64,000 nucleotides of DNA from Rhexocercosporidium sp. MPI-PUGE-AT-0058 (GCA_020746875.1 JAGTJL010000006.1:310001-374000), one strand, 5' to 3'. Shown: positions 32,731 to 45,262, counted from the stretch's first letter. Notes: generated by a model from the sequence alone, not told the origin. Made by a program: numbers and translations.

Positions 32731-35489
32731 TTACTCGCCTGGATTGAGCTTCCTTTTGCTGGGTGTCCCATAATTGAAGCTAGATTCTTTCGTCACTTCG
32801 CCATCCGAAGAGCCCCTAAGCCGATACAAGCGAGCACGACTCTCCTCATCGCCCTTCTTTGTATCATTGACGAAGATTTTAAACTGCTTGGACATCCCAA
32901 CTACACTTTGAATGTGCTCTGCTCGCAAGACAACATCCTTCTTTGCTTCTCCCTGTTTCTTGGCCCCATTTGTCTCATAAGATGCAAGTGCCAACGCTGT
33001 TTGGAAAGCTTCAAAGTAGAGGTCAGCGGAGGGATTTCGGGAAAGGAGTTGTATGGAGACTTTGTACCATTTCGAATTTCTCTTCCGTTCCACTGAATGT
33101 TTATCAGATCCTCCTGGATCTCACCCTCCTTCTTCCAGCAACCAGAGACATAAAGCTCTGCATTCGCGTGGACTTTGACCGGGGGGTCCCTTTTCTCCTT
33201 CCCAAGTCTTTCGAAATTGTTCATCCAGACCTTCTCTCTATCTTTATCAGTGAGAGACTTGTAAAGAAGGCCGACGTGGACACGGGACAAAAATGCGTCA
33301 TCAAAAGTTCCAATCCGATTAGTGGTGAGGAACATGATTCCTTGGTAGCGCTCAAGTTCGCGGAGGAATACAGACACCAACGCGTTTCTTTCAACTTCTC
33401 CTTTCTGTCGCGACTCGAGGTATACATCTGCTTCGTCAAGTAGAACCTGTGAAATGCTGTCAGACTTGAGGACTAAAGTTGGCTGGTCAATACAAACCAC
33501 ACCATTCCAGATCTCGCCCCACGACATGTACTTCTTGAGTGTGGTTTCCACAGCGGTTACATGTGTCCCGAGGTCACCACAAGTGAGGGAGATTAATGGT
33601 CGCTTCACAAGTTCCGCAACGCACTCTGTAAGAATTGATGGTCAGCGAGTAGATGGTGGGTTTTCATCGGTCATGCGCTTACCAGCAGTGGCCGTCTTGC
33701 CTACGCCTGGAGCGCCATGGAGCAGAAGAATCTGTCCATTACCTTTGCCGGTCATGTAGTTAGCATCGGAAGTATCACCGACTTTCTGAGAGGCATTCCA
33801 CGCAAGTGCTTGGACAGTGCTCTTGATTTCCGGAGGCAATACTAGAGAGTCTAGCAGATTCTCATCAAATGCGATCTCGTGCAGGTCGGAAATATGTACC
33901 GATTCCCACTTTCTGTCTTGCAACAAATATGCATAGACAACTTCGTTACATAAGCGATAGAAGAGATCATCGTCTGGGGCTGGAGAATCGTCTGGATCAA
34001 TGTTGTCGAATTTCGTCCAGTCTCTGCCTTTTCTTTGGCGTGGCTTCTTGCCACAGTTGACACAACGGCAGCCTGTTCTTGCTGTCGTATCGTCTTCATT
34101 GTCGTCATTAATGTCGTTATCATTGGCCATCAGTACAGGTTTGAGATCGACATCGCGGATGCTTGGATCTGCGTAATACTGGTCCATGTCGATGACAACT
34201 CGGCCATGGACCATTGGTTTCTGACCCTTCCCAGCCACTGGTCTACCCCTCAGCATCATATAGTGACCATTGCTCTTGCAAAATCGAAAGAAAGTTTTCC
34301 CATTCTGGAGGAGCTGCTCCTGGCGCGAGATCAGGGATTTCCTTTTTGGATCTTCTTTGTAGAACCGAGTTGGATACATCTTCAATTCGTGGATGGGCTT
34401 CTCGCCGTCAAACGGCTGTAGAATCTCGCTGTATCCAGCTCTTCCGACGACTTCGCAGTTGTAATCCACTCGCCAATTCTCCACCTTCAAGCCCGTAGCT
34501 CGTGTGCCTCCAAGCACTCCCTCGCTGACCTTCTCAACAATGAACATCGAGCTGAGGGCAGCTGAGTTACCCCACGTCCAGTAAACCTCTTCTCCTGGCT
34601 TAAACAGAAGCCATAGATAAGGAAATGTACACACGGGTATGTCCCTCTTGTGTCTCATGTATTCTTCGTTTAGCTTCTCGCTAAATGTGTCTTTGAGATA
34701 CTTGAGCAACTCATCGATGTGCTCCTTGCAAGTATTCTGGTACTCTGCCGTATGGTCGTCTGGTTGATTGTCTTTGTATCTATCGAGTTGGTCCATGTGG
34801 TGTATCAGCTCTTTATATGGTTCGTTGAACTCAACATCGTGTGACAACAACTGAAGTCCTGGATAGTATTCGACCACCGCCCTCAAAGCGTTCATCAGAT
34901 ACTCGGAGAGGATCTTTAGGGACCACGTGGTGTTGCTCTCGGGTGAAATATCAAAATCTTTCAGCTTGAGATCTTCCGTGTCTGTTGCCTTTTCCGGCCC
35001 AATGTCTTTGGTTGCATCTGTTAAATCCTTGGCGATCGCGCTCGATACCGCTTCCCCGTGCTTACTATCGATTTCCTCCTTCTTGTCTACCATCGGCTTG
35101 TCGTCCTTCCTTGCGGATGAAGCTGTCCCATCCTTTGGCTTCTCCGCGTCGTCTTTCTTCGACCCCTTGGCGAAGACCCTGACCCTCTTAATGAGCTCGA
35201 AGACTGGAGCATCATCGCCCTGGTTCGAATTATGAGCGGGCGGTGTTGAACCTTTCTTTACAGCTATTACAGTTCCAGTGTTGTCGGTATACTCAATTCG
35301 ATAGATGTGCTTGCTTCCAATTCCATCATTACTTCCCTGCGTTTTCACTGGGCTTGCTGAAGCGTTCTGAGGTACAGTCGATGTGGCCAGTGGAATTTTT
35401 CTGTCGGGAGATGAAGCAACCTTATCATACTCGACAAGATGGGTGCTATCGGTCCCGATCACCAGATGGTTCGGAGGCTCAGGCGCCAT
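32731..35489 (-). CDS. AAA+ ATPase with a DUF7025-like N-terminal region
   Basis: A large P-loop ATPase in several exons; first in-frame ATG at 35489 (MAPEPPNHLVIG). The N-terminal half is charged and disordered, then a conserved region (EVYWTWGNSAALSSMFIVEK, FRFCKSNGHYMMLRGRPVAG) resembles the DUF7025 module found before AAA domains in fungi. CRCVNCGKK may bind a metal. The AAA domain has Walker A LLLHGAPGVGKTATA, Walker B VLLDEADVYLESR, sensor MFLTTNRIGTFDDAFLSRV and a C-terminal lid. Introns near 33640-33680, 33450-33490 and 33010-33050. Its remodelling substrate is unknown. It is head-to-head with the NLR-like gene at 36100. Confidence 0.88.
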
Positions 35490-36099
35490 GGTGCTCAAGA
35501 CTGACCTGTATATACATGCAGTGTCAGTTGTGTTCAAGTCTGTTGTAAGACTCGGGTCTGATACACAAATGAGAATATCTTTGAACTACTTGTAGCTGTG
35601 AGGGGCCAAAATAAATCTGGAAAAGATGGGAAAGGGGACGCCGTGGACTTTGAGGCAACTACAGTCTTTGATTTTGCGCCCCCACCACCTTCATTGTAGC
35701 CTTGCAACTGAACAGAATCACAGCATATGCAGCCAAGCTTTGGCTGACTGGCGCGAGTAGCTGATTCTGACATGACTGGATACCAGACGAGGCTGGATCA
35801 ATATTGCACCTTGGTCATGCAGCAAGGATCAAAAGGGTGGTCAGCTGGCGAAGGATGCAGCGTCCGAGCCTCTTCTCTACGGACAGCCCATCATACCTTC
35901 GACTCTGGAGATTGGCGCCTCCTGAAGACCCACGTGTTATTGCAGGGGCTGCTTTTCTCTGAAATTCTGAGGCACGGAACACGTAATTAATGAGTACAAC
36001 CTCCTTCTATCTCTCGCAGACTCTGCAGAACCCTGATCACACTACCTAGCTACGGTCCATCAACCTTGACAAGGGCTTTGGGTATCCAGACAAGACACG
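35490..36099. promoter_or_regulatory. shared upstream region of the AAA ATPase and the NLR-like gene
   Basis: A 610-bp spacer between two divergent starts. No gene and no defined motif seen. Confidence 0.35.
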
Positions 36100-38562
36100 A
36101 TGCAAGACCAGACTATCAATGGAAGCGATAGAAGAGAGCTGGTTCGGAAATTCAGCGATAAATGGAACCAAGAAGATCCACACAATATGCTAGCACTAGG
36201 TGTAGCAGTAGTGTCGAATGCACCCGATGACCTGGAAAAACAAAGACAAAGATTCAAATCTCTCTATCAAGAATCAGAAGGCGATAATTTAGTGTCAGTA
36301 TACATGACTTAGCCTTGAATAGGGAACTAATGTTCGCTCAGAGAGACCGCTCAAACTCATCTCGAAAATTCGAGCAATATCCTGAAAGCTAGCTGGAATC
36401 AGTATTTGGAAGAGAACAAAGTGGAGAAGAACAAAAGATCTGATTACGTGTTTGAACCTAAGACTGATGATGTCTTCACTGAGTTCGCGGCACATATACA
36501 GTCTTCTGTTGAGACTTGGAAGTCCCGGAAACATACGTTCGGAAAAGCGCACAAGTATGCATTCACTTGTTGTGAAACTCTTTCCAATCATTCCAATTTC
36601 TTTTCCATCATCCCGACGCAGAATCAGTACTGCGCACTGTTCTGTGGTGTCCTGAAAACTCTTGTCAAGGTGAGCATTCCCACGATCTATGTACATCCGG
36701 GAGAACAGTAATTGAGCGGAAGTGACCTCCTATCTATTGACGTTTTGGCATCCAGATATTTGTCGGAAAGGGTGTGACTGAATCTCTCTAGGCAGGTGCC
36801 AACCACATAGAACTAGGGAAAAGACTCGATGAGACAATCGCATCCGTCAATGATCAAGTCAAACTATGTCGGTTAGATCATAGCTTGATGCAGACCAAGG
36901 ATATCAGCGCACTGATCATGCAGCTATACACACAAGTGTTTAAGCTCCTCAACCTTATTCTTCGGCACTTCACTTCAAAGCTCACTCGTATATTCAACGC
37001 TTTCAACGAAAATTCCTTCACAATCAAGTTCGGTGATCAGGTCAGGGAGATCACAAACACTACCGATAGAATACGGAAGAGAGCCGAGTTGGGATCCCGT
37101 GCTGAGATTCGAGACATGAATTTAGCTATGAGGTACAGTCTTCCACAAGTGGATCAAAAACTTGACACGGTAGATCAGAAACTGGATTCAATAGATGTAA
37201 AGCTTGATTCGACTACCAAAGAACTGAAGGAGATGATTGGAGCTCAGCAGCGAGCAGGTCTCAATATGGTAGCGGCGGCTTTGCTGCAACTTGGGAGAAC
37301 GGGTCAAAAGTTCCTGATACAATCGGATATTTCCGAAAGACAAGCACTGCAGACCATAGAGTTCAACTGGGATGGGCTAGACGATCAACACAATGCTCTT
37401 ACAAGTATGCTGACTCGAGATGAGACCCTTTCAGACATCCGCTGATCCAGTGATTCAGCACTACTAATGTTACCGACCCCTGCATCTCCGAACGATGTCA
37501 GTAGATCTCTCACTATCGACAGCCAGCCACGCGAGGAAGTACAAATTGCCCAGCAAGGTTCGATCACCCAGCCAGAAATCTCGTTTGGCCAGCCAACTGA
37601 TAAACTGTTCTCCATAGCAATACAACAGCCCCATCTTTTCACAGCTTCCAACATTCGAGAAAACGCCCAGCACATCCAGAGTATCATATTTCGCAATCCT
37701 CTGCCGCTGTCGGGTTGTTTTACTCCTAAAAATAGTAGTATACTCCCTGAGCCAGCAGTAATGACCGCGCTTCAATCTTGGACACTTGGAGAAGGACCCT
37801 ACGTTTTGTGGATCTGTGGTTTGGATGGCGATAAGCAGCGTGCATCATTCACAAAACTAGCAGAGGTTGTCATGAAAAACGCACAAGAGTTTGAGGTCGG
37901 CGCTCTATACTTCTCTTGTGACCCATTTGCCGAAGAATATAGGGAGGGGGCCAGCGACAAAGAGAAAAACCAGCAGTGTCTGCTGGACTTGGTCAACGTC
38001 TTTGTTTGGCAGCTCGTTCTGACAATCCCAGAAGGTCTCAAGTTTAGTGGTAACTTCTCTATCGATCGGTTCAAAAGCTGCGGTAATGATTACAAGGCCT
38101 TAGCAGCGACAGTTGAGCTACTCCGAGACCTTCTGGATATTTCGCCTCAGATTTCAATTATCGTGGTCGACGGCGTTGAGAATTTGAGCCATCCGAGCAT
38201 CGAGCATGATGTTCGGTATATCCTGGAACTGTTGGTCTTGCATTGTGAGGAGCTTGGTGATACACCGGAATTGAGGAACGGTGATTCGCAGGGGAGAGGA
38301 AGGGGTCCAGAGAAGGGAACCAGGTTGCTCCTTACCACAACCGATCCTTCCCAGGCCTTAATAGATCTGTACGAGCAGAATGAGCTGGGAATGACCCAAA
38401 TTCCCGTCTCTTGGAAGAGCTGGCACCAACATGGGTTGGATGTGGATCTTTTCGAAGGTTAATGATATGCTGGTGGCAATTTTGGAGGATGAGGGAAATA
38501 TTGACCCAAGGGCTCGCTTAGCAGCGCAAGTTAATTATTTGGGCGACGACCGGGCTAGGTAA
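36100..38562 (+). pseudogene. DUF7708/NLR-like protein with degenerate P-loop, probably frameshifted
   Basis: N-terminal part (MQDQTINGSDRRELVRKFSD) and a DUF7708-type helical domain (HTFGKAHKYAFTCCETLSNH, QNQYCALFCGVLKTLVK, LILRHFTSKLTRIFNAF), then a heptad-like DQKLDTVDQKLDSIDVKLDS. A 54-bp intron (37405-37458, GTATGC...TTCAG) removes a TGA and joins this to an NTPase-like region. There the usual GxxGxGK(S/T) is replaced by WICGLDGDKQRASFTKLA, and IIVVDGVENL stands in the Walker B place. At 38448-38453 the frame ends as DLFEG-stop, but the next frame continues coding-like (SKVNDMLVAILEDEGNIDPR) to 38562, which implies a one-base loss in a T run. It probably cannot bind nucleotide normally. 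Confidence 0.68.
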
Positions 38563-38825
38563 ACAAACAAATGTGCGATATAGTTTGAGTTGGCTTCACG
38601 CAGACCAGCACTCGTCGTGAGCAGAATCTACTGCATCATGATGACTGAACTCAGGCAACGTGACCGTGTTTCAAAATCTTCCTAAATAGGACTTGGTGAG
38701 GCTGTGTAAGCGCCTGCCTTGTCATTGGCGGGTAGCTGCATCTGCAGTGCCAGCAAATGCCAACGTCTCCAAAGATTTCATGTTCATTGAAACTGTAAGT
38801 AGTACGACTACAGACTTGTGGATTC

Positions 38826-39095
38826 TTGAAGGATCTAGCACTTAACAAGCTACACAAAACCCTTAGCCTTTTTCAAATCAAGAAAGAGAATGTTGGCGAC
38901 GTGATCGATCTAATCCGATGTGCCTACTCCGAAGAAGGTGCGGGAGTCGAAGAGGGCATCAGCAAGCTGAGAAATATGGTGTGTCTTTTCCTCGCGGTGC
39001 ACAAGAAACTGTTGTGCCAAGACGAGGGATTCATGGATCTCTTGGGCGAGGGAGGGCAATTCGTAAAAGACTTCGTCAGATACTCCACAATCTAG
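38826..39095 (+). pseudogene. BTB/POZ-protein C-terminal fragment
   Basis: An 89-codon frame reads LALNKLHKTLSLFQIKKENV, then VIDLIRCAYSEE and DEGFMDLLGEGGQFVKDFV. This matches the region after the BTB domain in fungal BTB proteins (LALEKF..., then F-x-D-L-L-x-x-N-G-x-F). The BTB fold itself is not readable upstream between 38600 and 38825, although a GTAAGT...GAAG intron-like segment precedes the fragment. Most likely a truncated relic. Confidence 0.5.
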
Positions 39096-39138
39096 ACCCC
39101 CATGGATTATGTCTATATATCTAATGTTATTTAATGAA

Positions 39139-40680
39139 TCATGGTCGACGAAATGTCCGATCTTTTCTCAGCGGAATGGTTTCGTCCTCGGTCCCAAAAC
39201 CAGCCCTTCTCACCCCAGTACCACCCACACCCTCTTTAACAAGCTCGCCAAATTGGATTTTCAAATCCAACAATTCCTTGCTGACACTTTCATTTTCACC
39301 TAAAGAAGCATCAAGCGTGACTTCATCCAGCGTCTTACTCCCCTGAGCCGTGACCAAGAGTTGAATAAACCAACCACTAGTAGCCGAGACACCATTCGCA
39401 TGGAGCGCATGACCTCCGAGCACAAGACAAGGAATATTAATGGCTAGGAGCACGAAGTGGGAACGAAAAGTTGATAGTTTTGGAGAAGGAGTAGATGTTA
39501 ACGGACTGGGATACCGTGGCGTTGACTGTCGTGCAGTAGAGATCGAGGCTATAGAACAAGGCGAGAGTAACATTTACTACATTAGGCCTTCATTTAGGGT
39601 TTGGGAGCTTATTGATAGATTGCCAGTCCCAAAACTGCTGGTATAGTTGTATGAGAACGCGCCGGTGTTGAAGCGTGTACTCCAGCTAGAGCCGTTTGTC
39701 TTGGTGCCACCTAGATTTGACATTAACATACTGAGCTGCATAATCACAAGAGAGTCCTTGGAGATCTCACTGTCGCTCTGCCATTTAAGTACATAGAAAT
39801 TGACTTCTGTGCCATTGGCAAGACGGTACGTTCCAGCCGGAGAGTTCTGATACTCGAGCATCGCCAAGACGAAAAGTTCCTATCCGCAATAATTTTGGCA
39901 TATTTATCGAAAACAGCATACATATTCATGACCTTGCGCAGTACGCTGTCATATCGCCTTCGGTACATTTGCCTTGTAGGGTTGCTCACTCTACTTCCAG
40001 GCGCAATTTAACTGAGGTGTATGTTTCTGCAAGGTCCTCCTCATCTGATACCTGAAGCTGCAAAGAACGATCGCCGCCTATGTACGTTGTTGTTAGTGTA
40101 GACACTCATTATTGGCTCGCAGACCGTGGCGTTAATTTCATTTAATTGAAGAGCATCGAATGGATCTTGAAGCCGAACAAATTCGCCAATTGTGACGGCA
40201 CCCACATATTCTCGATACGGGCGGCCAAAATAGGCACCCAAAGCTCGGTTGGTGTTTAGCTAGAGGAAGCCGAAAATAGGAACGTACGATATTGGATCCA
40301 TTAGGCCTCGTGTGGCTTTCGTCACGAAGTTCTGGTGAGCTGGGCAGGCTCATGCGAGCAGCGTGTCGTTCCGCTCGACCATTAAAGGGCTGAAGCTTTC
40401 GCCGAATGGGATTGATTCGTTGATGAGATTTGAGTTGCACTTGAAGATGGGTCCGGGAAATGAGCAGAAGAGACTGAATAACAGATATGATGCCGTAGAA
40501 ACATGGCTTTGCTGTATGGGGTCTGCGCTTTTGGCAACCAGGTAGTAGAAGAGACCGAGGCTGATTGCAGCTGATTGTGCCCATAAGTAATGCTGTCAAG
40601 TTACTTCATCAGCATCTTATCTCCTCGTCTCTATAAAAGCGATAAGTAGATTATGTCTACATACCTCCCACATGATTTTC
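39139..40680 (-). pseudogene. fungal multi-pass membrane protein of unknown function, disrupted
   Basis: Minus-strand exons encode membrane-type sequence: HYLWAQSAAISLGLFYYLVA, ASYLLFSLFCSFPG, then ELFVLAMLEYQNSPAGTYRL and FSYNYTSSFGTGNLS. The end is a conserved fungal C-terminus: LHANGVSATSGWFIQLLVTA, DLKIQFGELV and RRAGFGTEDETIPL. The GT-AG intron 39888-39998 (GTGAGC...GGATAG) is clear. Near 39450-39470 the frame TINFSFPL must switch to reach LLAINIPCLVLGG, so a one-base indel breaks the last membrane segment. The 5' part, including the 40707-40949 region, cannot be placed reliably. Confidence 0.5.
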
Positions 40681-43657
40681 GATCATTAAAACTAGAGTCT
40701 TCCATCCTATTTTTGCTTGAAGAACTTCTGTTTGAGACCCTCTAGGGACTTTGCAACAGACTTTCTGCGACGGAGCAAGTTCAAAATTCCAAGTCGACGA
40801 AAGCGCCAATGGCAACGGAGGTTGCTGATCAACCGTAATCGGCAGAGGTCGAGTCTCTGGTGATCTGACTGGAATGAAGGCTCGCCAATAATTACAGAAG
40901 AAGCGCTGAGTCTAGAGACTGAAGATCTGCGCGACATGTTGGCAGACATTCAGCGTCGCAACGAAAACGCCACAAGACAGGCGCACCAAGCATTAATGTA
41001 CTTATAGCACAATGCCATAAGCAAAGTCATAGGTAGACATGGTCAATACACACATGGCTACTGCATCGTGATGGGGCTCTGCTCAAATCCATCAGGGGCA
41101 GCGTAGACCCCGATCCTTCTCTCTATGCCATATCTCGTTGGAAAGAAATATGATTCGGCAAGATGTATGTTTTATAGGTCGCGACATGCTCCGCTTATGA
41201 TTTTCTAAGAAACACATGCCATTTGAATTCGCGATAAGAAAAAAGCCAAGGTACTTGTATTGAGGAGGTCCCGGTGTCAATTTGTGTCACCGGGATTTCG
41301 AAACTGGTATCGGAGAGTCAAGCTGGTCACCCCCGAAGCCACAATGAAGGCTTTGTGACTGTAGACTGAGACGCAATAATAATTTGGTGAGATTTAGAAA
41401 GTTGAAGCCTAAAATTGAAACGCAAATTGCCTCTTTTGGGGCGAGACGATATCACTTCTTCCATGGGAGACCACTAGCACTGTAAGCGAAGCAGCAAGAT
41501 TTGCAATTCGTGATATCAATACCCAAGTAGAAAAGAATTGGTGGACGAAGCCAGACGTGCTAAGAAAAACATCCTCTCCAAACACATCCCCACTACATCT
41601 AGTCCTAGCAAACTCGCTTCTCATTTCATTAATCTTCTCACCTCAGGCGATGTAATTTCAAGCTTCCACCGAACGGCAGCAATGCCAACACTGCCCTCGA
41701 CAATGGTTGCAACCTCGCATTACTGACAACCGCTACCATATACCACTGGCTTTCCTGGACAACGAACACTACATCATTTTCTTTTTCTAGATACCGTGTG
41801 GATGCTCAAGCCTGGAAGATGCAACAGCCCAAGCTCATAACCTTTATTCAACCTTCGACTAGCAGTGGTTGCGATTACATAGCCTGGACTAATGGAAGGA
41901 GATAGATATACCAGAGACAATTGCACTCGATACGGAGATTATCTCCTTCGATGATGGTGATGAGGAGGAGGCGAGGTGAGATGGCTACGACGTAGGCTTG
42001 AAAGAAGCGGAATTTTGGAGTGATAGATTGCGAGTTGAAAGTAACGGGTGAGAAGCCAGATTTGGCGAGTGAATAATTTGTTTTTCGACTTGTATCCGTA
42101 TGGTGGAGAAGTCGAGTAATAGATGAAGGCCGAAGCAAAGGTCTCCGGTTTGGCGAAGCTTCTGAGGTTTGCTTTGGATGGGAAGAAGCCGTCCAGAGGG
42201 TAGGCCATCTGAAATCCTCACGGGCTCATGGGGTTTGAGATACGAGCAGCAGACATGAAATATCCGTCCTTGAGACGACGATCAGGAGAGCAGTCCGAGG
42301 TATGAAATTTGGTAGGAATATTTGCTGTGTAAAAGAAGTTGGTTCCACATGATGGGGCCCTCAGTGCTGGCACGAATCTGGCTCCTCTAGTCGCAATGAA
42401 CATCGCGCTAGGTGTATAAAAACGTGACTTTGTGATGTAGTTGTTGATGTCTCGGCAGGGTTTCGCTAAGGCATTGTTTGCCAAGTGTAGCAGACCTCAC
42501 GCTCTTAGAGACACATGAAATTTGGCAATTGAAAGCACGTAGAACGCCGTAAAAGCAAGAGTAAGGATACTGCTGGTGGTAACGAGCTTGAGCTGAAAGA
42601 ATAGTGCTTGCTGCACATCGGAGGTTGAGACGAGGAGACTCATTGTTGTTATTTGATGCCGTGCAGGGAGGGCTATCCGAGTGGCGATTTCAGGAAGCGA
42701 AAACCATGCAAAGTTGAGAGATACGGTAGTTTCAGTGCAGTGCAATTGGAAACTTGAAAATTCAAGAAAACTTGGAAAAGGAGGAAGGAGATGAAGATAT
42801 GCAACAATCAAAAAAAGTCATTGACGTCATGTAAAGCCATTTTAGGGACTCGAAGCGAGCTTTCTGGGGTATACCACCCGTTCGTCAGTCTGTCCTCTGA
42901 AGGGCCCGGACAATTCGGAGTCGCGATATCCGAAGTACGATAGATAGCGATCTAATGAACACGGTCCGGGCTAAATGACACCAACTGTGCGGCTCGCTTC
43001 AATCCTTGACTGAAAGTCAACAACAGCCTCGTTCCGCTGTGCTATCACGTGATAACGATGTGAGCAGAATCGTTGCCGACTTAGATGTCCCAAAGCTGAA
43101 ATCTTGATTGTCAAAGTTGAGTGGGATGCGTGAGGGAAATAATGACTCCCTCGAAAGCTCTTTTTTGGGTGTAGCTATTGAATAGTAAGGCGATGCGTTT
43201 AATAGAGATGCCGTCGGCTTGGGAAGGACGCGAGTCGATAGCGAAACCACAAAATTGGCTGATGTGGTTCTATTTATCTGCTGTACCATTAATTGTCCGA
43301 TTCTGTCAACCCGTACTAATCCGATTTGTCTCCCGTTCTTCATCGCATCAAGTGAGGATCAACTCTGATGCTCGTGATGTGAGGGTCGGCATTGAAGGAA
43401 AACCTGACCATGTACAATGACCAGAGAGGGAGGCTGAGTAGTATATGTTCAACGTTCTGATTGCTGCGCCGTTTCGAGTGAGACAAGAAGCAAAATAGAA
43501 AGAGAGACGAAGAAGTGAAGAAGAAGAAGGAGGTGGAGGTGAATTGTTGACGGGTTACGGTAGCCCATCCTTAGCGTGGCTTAAGTAATCACCTCGCCAA
43601 GGTTTACTCCTTCTCTACTCCTCTTTGGTGAAAGAACTTCATCAACATTTCGCATCC
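40681..43657. other. long gap with eroded open frames, no gene called
   Basis: About 3 kb. On plus, 41443-41655 reads coding-like (SLLPWETTSTVSEAARFAIR, VEKNWWTKPDVLRKT, LVLANSLLISLI) before a TAA, with possible continuation LAFLDNEHYIIFFF. On minus, 42497-42811 contains a hydrophobic stretch (SSILTLAFTAFYVLSI). None matches a family I recognise, and each is soon interrupted. The region fits a stretch of decaying genes. Confidence 0.35.
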
Positions 43658-45262
43658 ATGCCAAAACTGCCGTCTGCTATCTATCAATTGAAACATAGTC
43701 ACAGCAAGACGAAGGCTCTTGAAATGATCTATCCTCCTTTGATGCCAGATGAGCAAGTTGAGACTCTCATCGCGGACGTCAAAGATTGGCAAATTACTTG
43801 CGGCTCGCAATTGAAGATCCTAGATACGGATAATGTGCACTCAGTCTTGACTCATGCAGTTGGAGCTACCCTCTTCCCAACGTTGTTTCCAAGAGAACTC
43901 TTCGACGAAGCTCTCATGCTCCAGAAGACTTACAACAAACTGTACACAGCTGTGGCCGAAGATGAAGCATGGCTGTTCGACACCTTAAAAGACCTCATCG
44001 ATGTTGACCCTCTGGCAAATAAACTTTGGACTATTTATCGAGAAGTCAAGCAGCAAGGCTACTTCCAGGATTTGACACTTGGGATCTTTCGCTCAGACTA
44101 CATGCTCCACCTACCTACACCAGATGCTCACGACAGAATGCAATTGAAACAGGTGGAGCTGAACACCATCGCATGCGCAGGTGGAGTGCATAGCGACAAG
44201 ATCTCAGCAATGCATCGTCACCTTCTTCGAACGGGCATCTATAAATCAGCATCGTCAAAATTCCAGCCCGAACCCGTTTTCCTGCCCCAAAACCCCACTA
44301 TTCACATCCTAACCCAAGGCCTCGCATCAGCGCATCACGCCTATGGCCCAGCCACCTCTCGTACCGCGGAGGAAACATGTATCCTCATGATCGTGCAACC
44401 AAGTAACTTCAACATAGCAGATGAACGCCCCATTGAGTACGCCCTTTGGGACGCGTCTATTCCATGTTTTCGAGTGACATTTGGATACGAAGTCCTCTCA
44501 CAAACAACTGTGGCTCCGAGCGGGGAACTAATATATCAACCCCCTCATTGGGCGACGCCTATGGAAGTCAGTGTCGTGTATTTCCGCAGCGGTTTCGAAG
44601 TCCATGAGTATGATGATATGGGTCACATGGCCAGATTCCAGCTGGAGAAATCCAGGGCGATCAAATGCCCGAACATTTTGTGCCATTTGACCACATTTAA
44701 GAAAGTCCAACAGGCACTCGCAATGCCGAACGTGCTTGAGAGGTTCCTGACGGCTGACGAAGCAACTATCATCACAAAGACTTTCATGAAGATCTGGCCA
44801 TTGGATGAGTCGGAGGAAGGCCAGAACGCGAGGAAGCTTGCGTTGGGCCCCGAGACCGCAGGTTAATATATACTAAAACCTTCTCGTGAGGGTGGAGGCA
44901 ACAATGTCTACGGTGAAGACATCCCGGATTTCTTGAAGGAAACACCGATGGCCGCGTGGAGTGCGCATGTTCTAATAGAGAAAATCACTCCTCCATTGTT
45001 GATGAACAAGATGATGAATCACGTTAGACTGTACGAGGGTCCTGTTGTATCAGAACTTGGTGTGTTTGGCGTATGTCTTTGGAAGAAGGACCAGCATGGG
45101 AAAATGGCCGAGATGCTCGAGGAAATGGATCCTTGTTGGTCATTCAAGACTAAAAATGCCGAGGTTGATGAGATGAGTGTTGTCAAAGGCTACGGGTGTT
45201 TCGACAGTCCTGCACTAGTGGATAGCGAGATCTTCAAAGCCAATATGAAGGTGGCGGAATGA
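43658..45262 (+). pseudogene. eukaryotic-type glutathione synthetase paralogue with an internal stop
   Basis: ATP-grasp enzyme joining gamma-glutamylcysteine and glycine. The family blocks are in order: MIYPPLMPDEQVETLIADVK (a likely alternative start at 43724), LFPRELFDEALMLQ, LGIFRSDYMLHLP (substrate loop), LKQVELNTIACAGGVHSDKI, then ARKLALGPETAG, a TAA at 44864-44866, and in the same frame YILKPSREGGGNNVYGEDIP (ATP-binding Gly-rich loop) and YGCFDSPALVD. The stop sits where family members have Lys/Arg, so a single AAA-to-TAA change explains it. The C-terminal LRTK motif is FKTK here. Length without the stop (about 510 residues from 43724) equals the family norm. No introns are needed. Confidence 0.82.

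Noticed and set aside
37443..37445. In-frame TGA in the NLR-like gene as a nonsense mutation
   Set aside because: A canonical 54-bp GTATGC...TTCAG intron (37405-37458) removes it and restores frame.
42200..42811. Minus-strand frames with a hydrophobic segment, considered as a P450 N-terminus
   Set aside because: No ExxR, PERF or haem loop in any nearby frame; only the hydrophobic stretch supports it.
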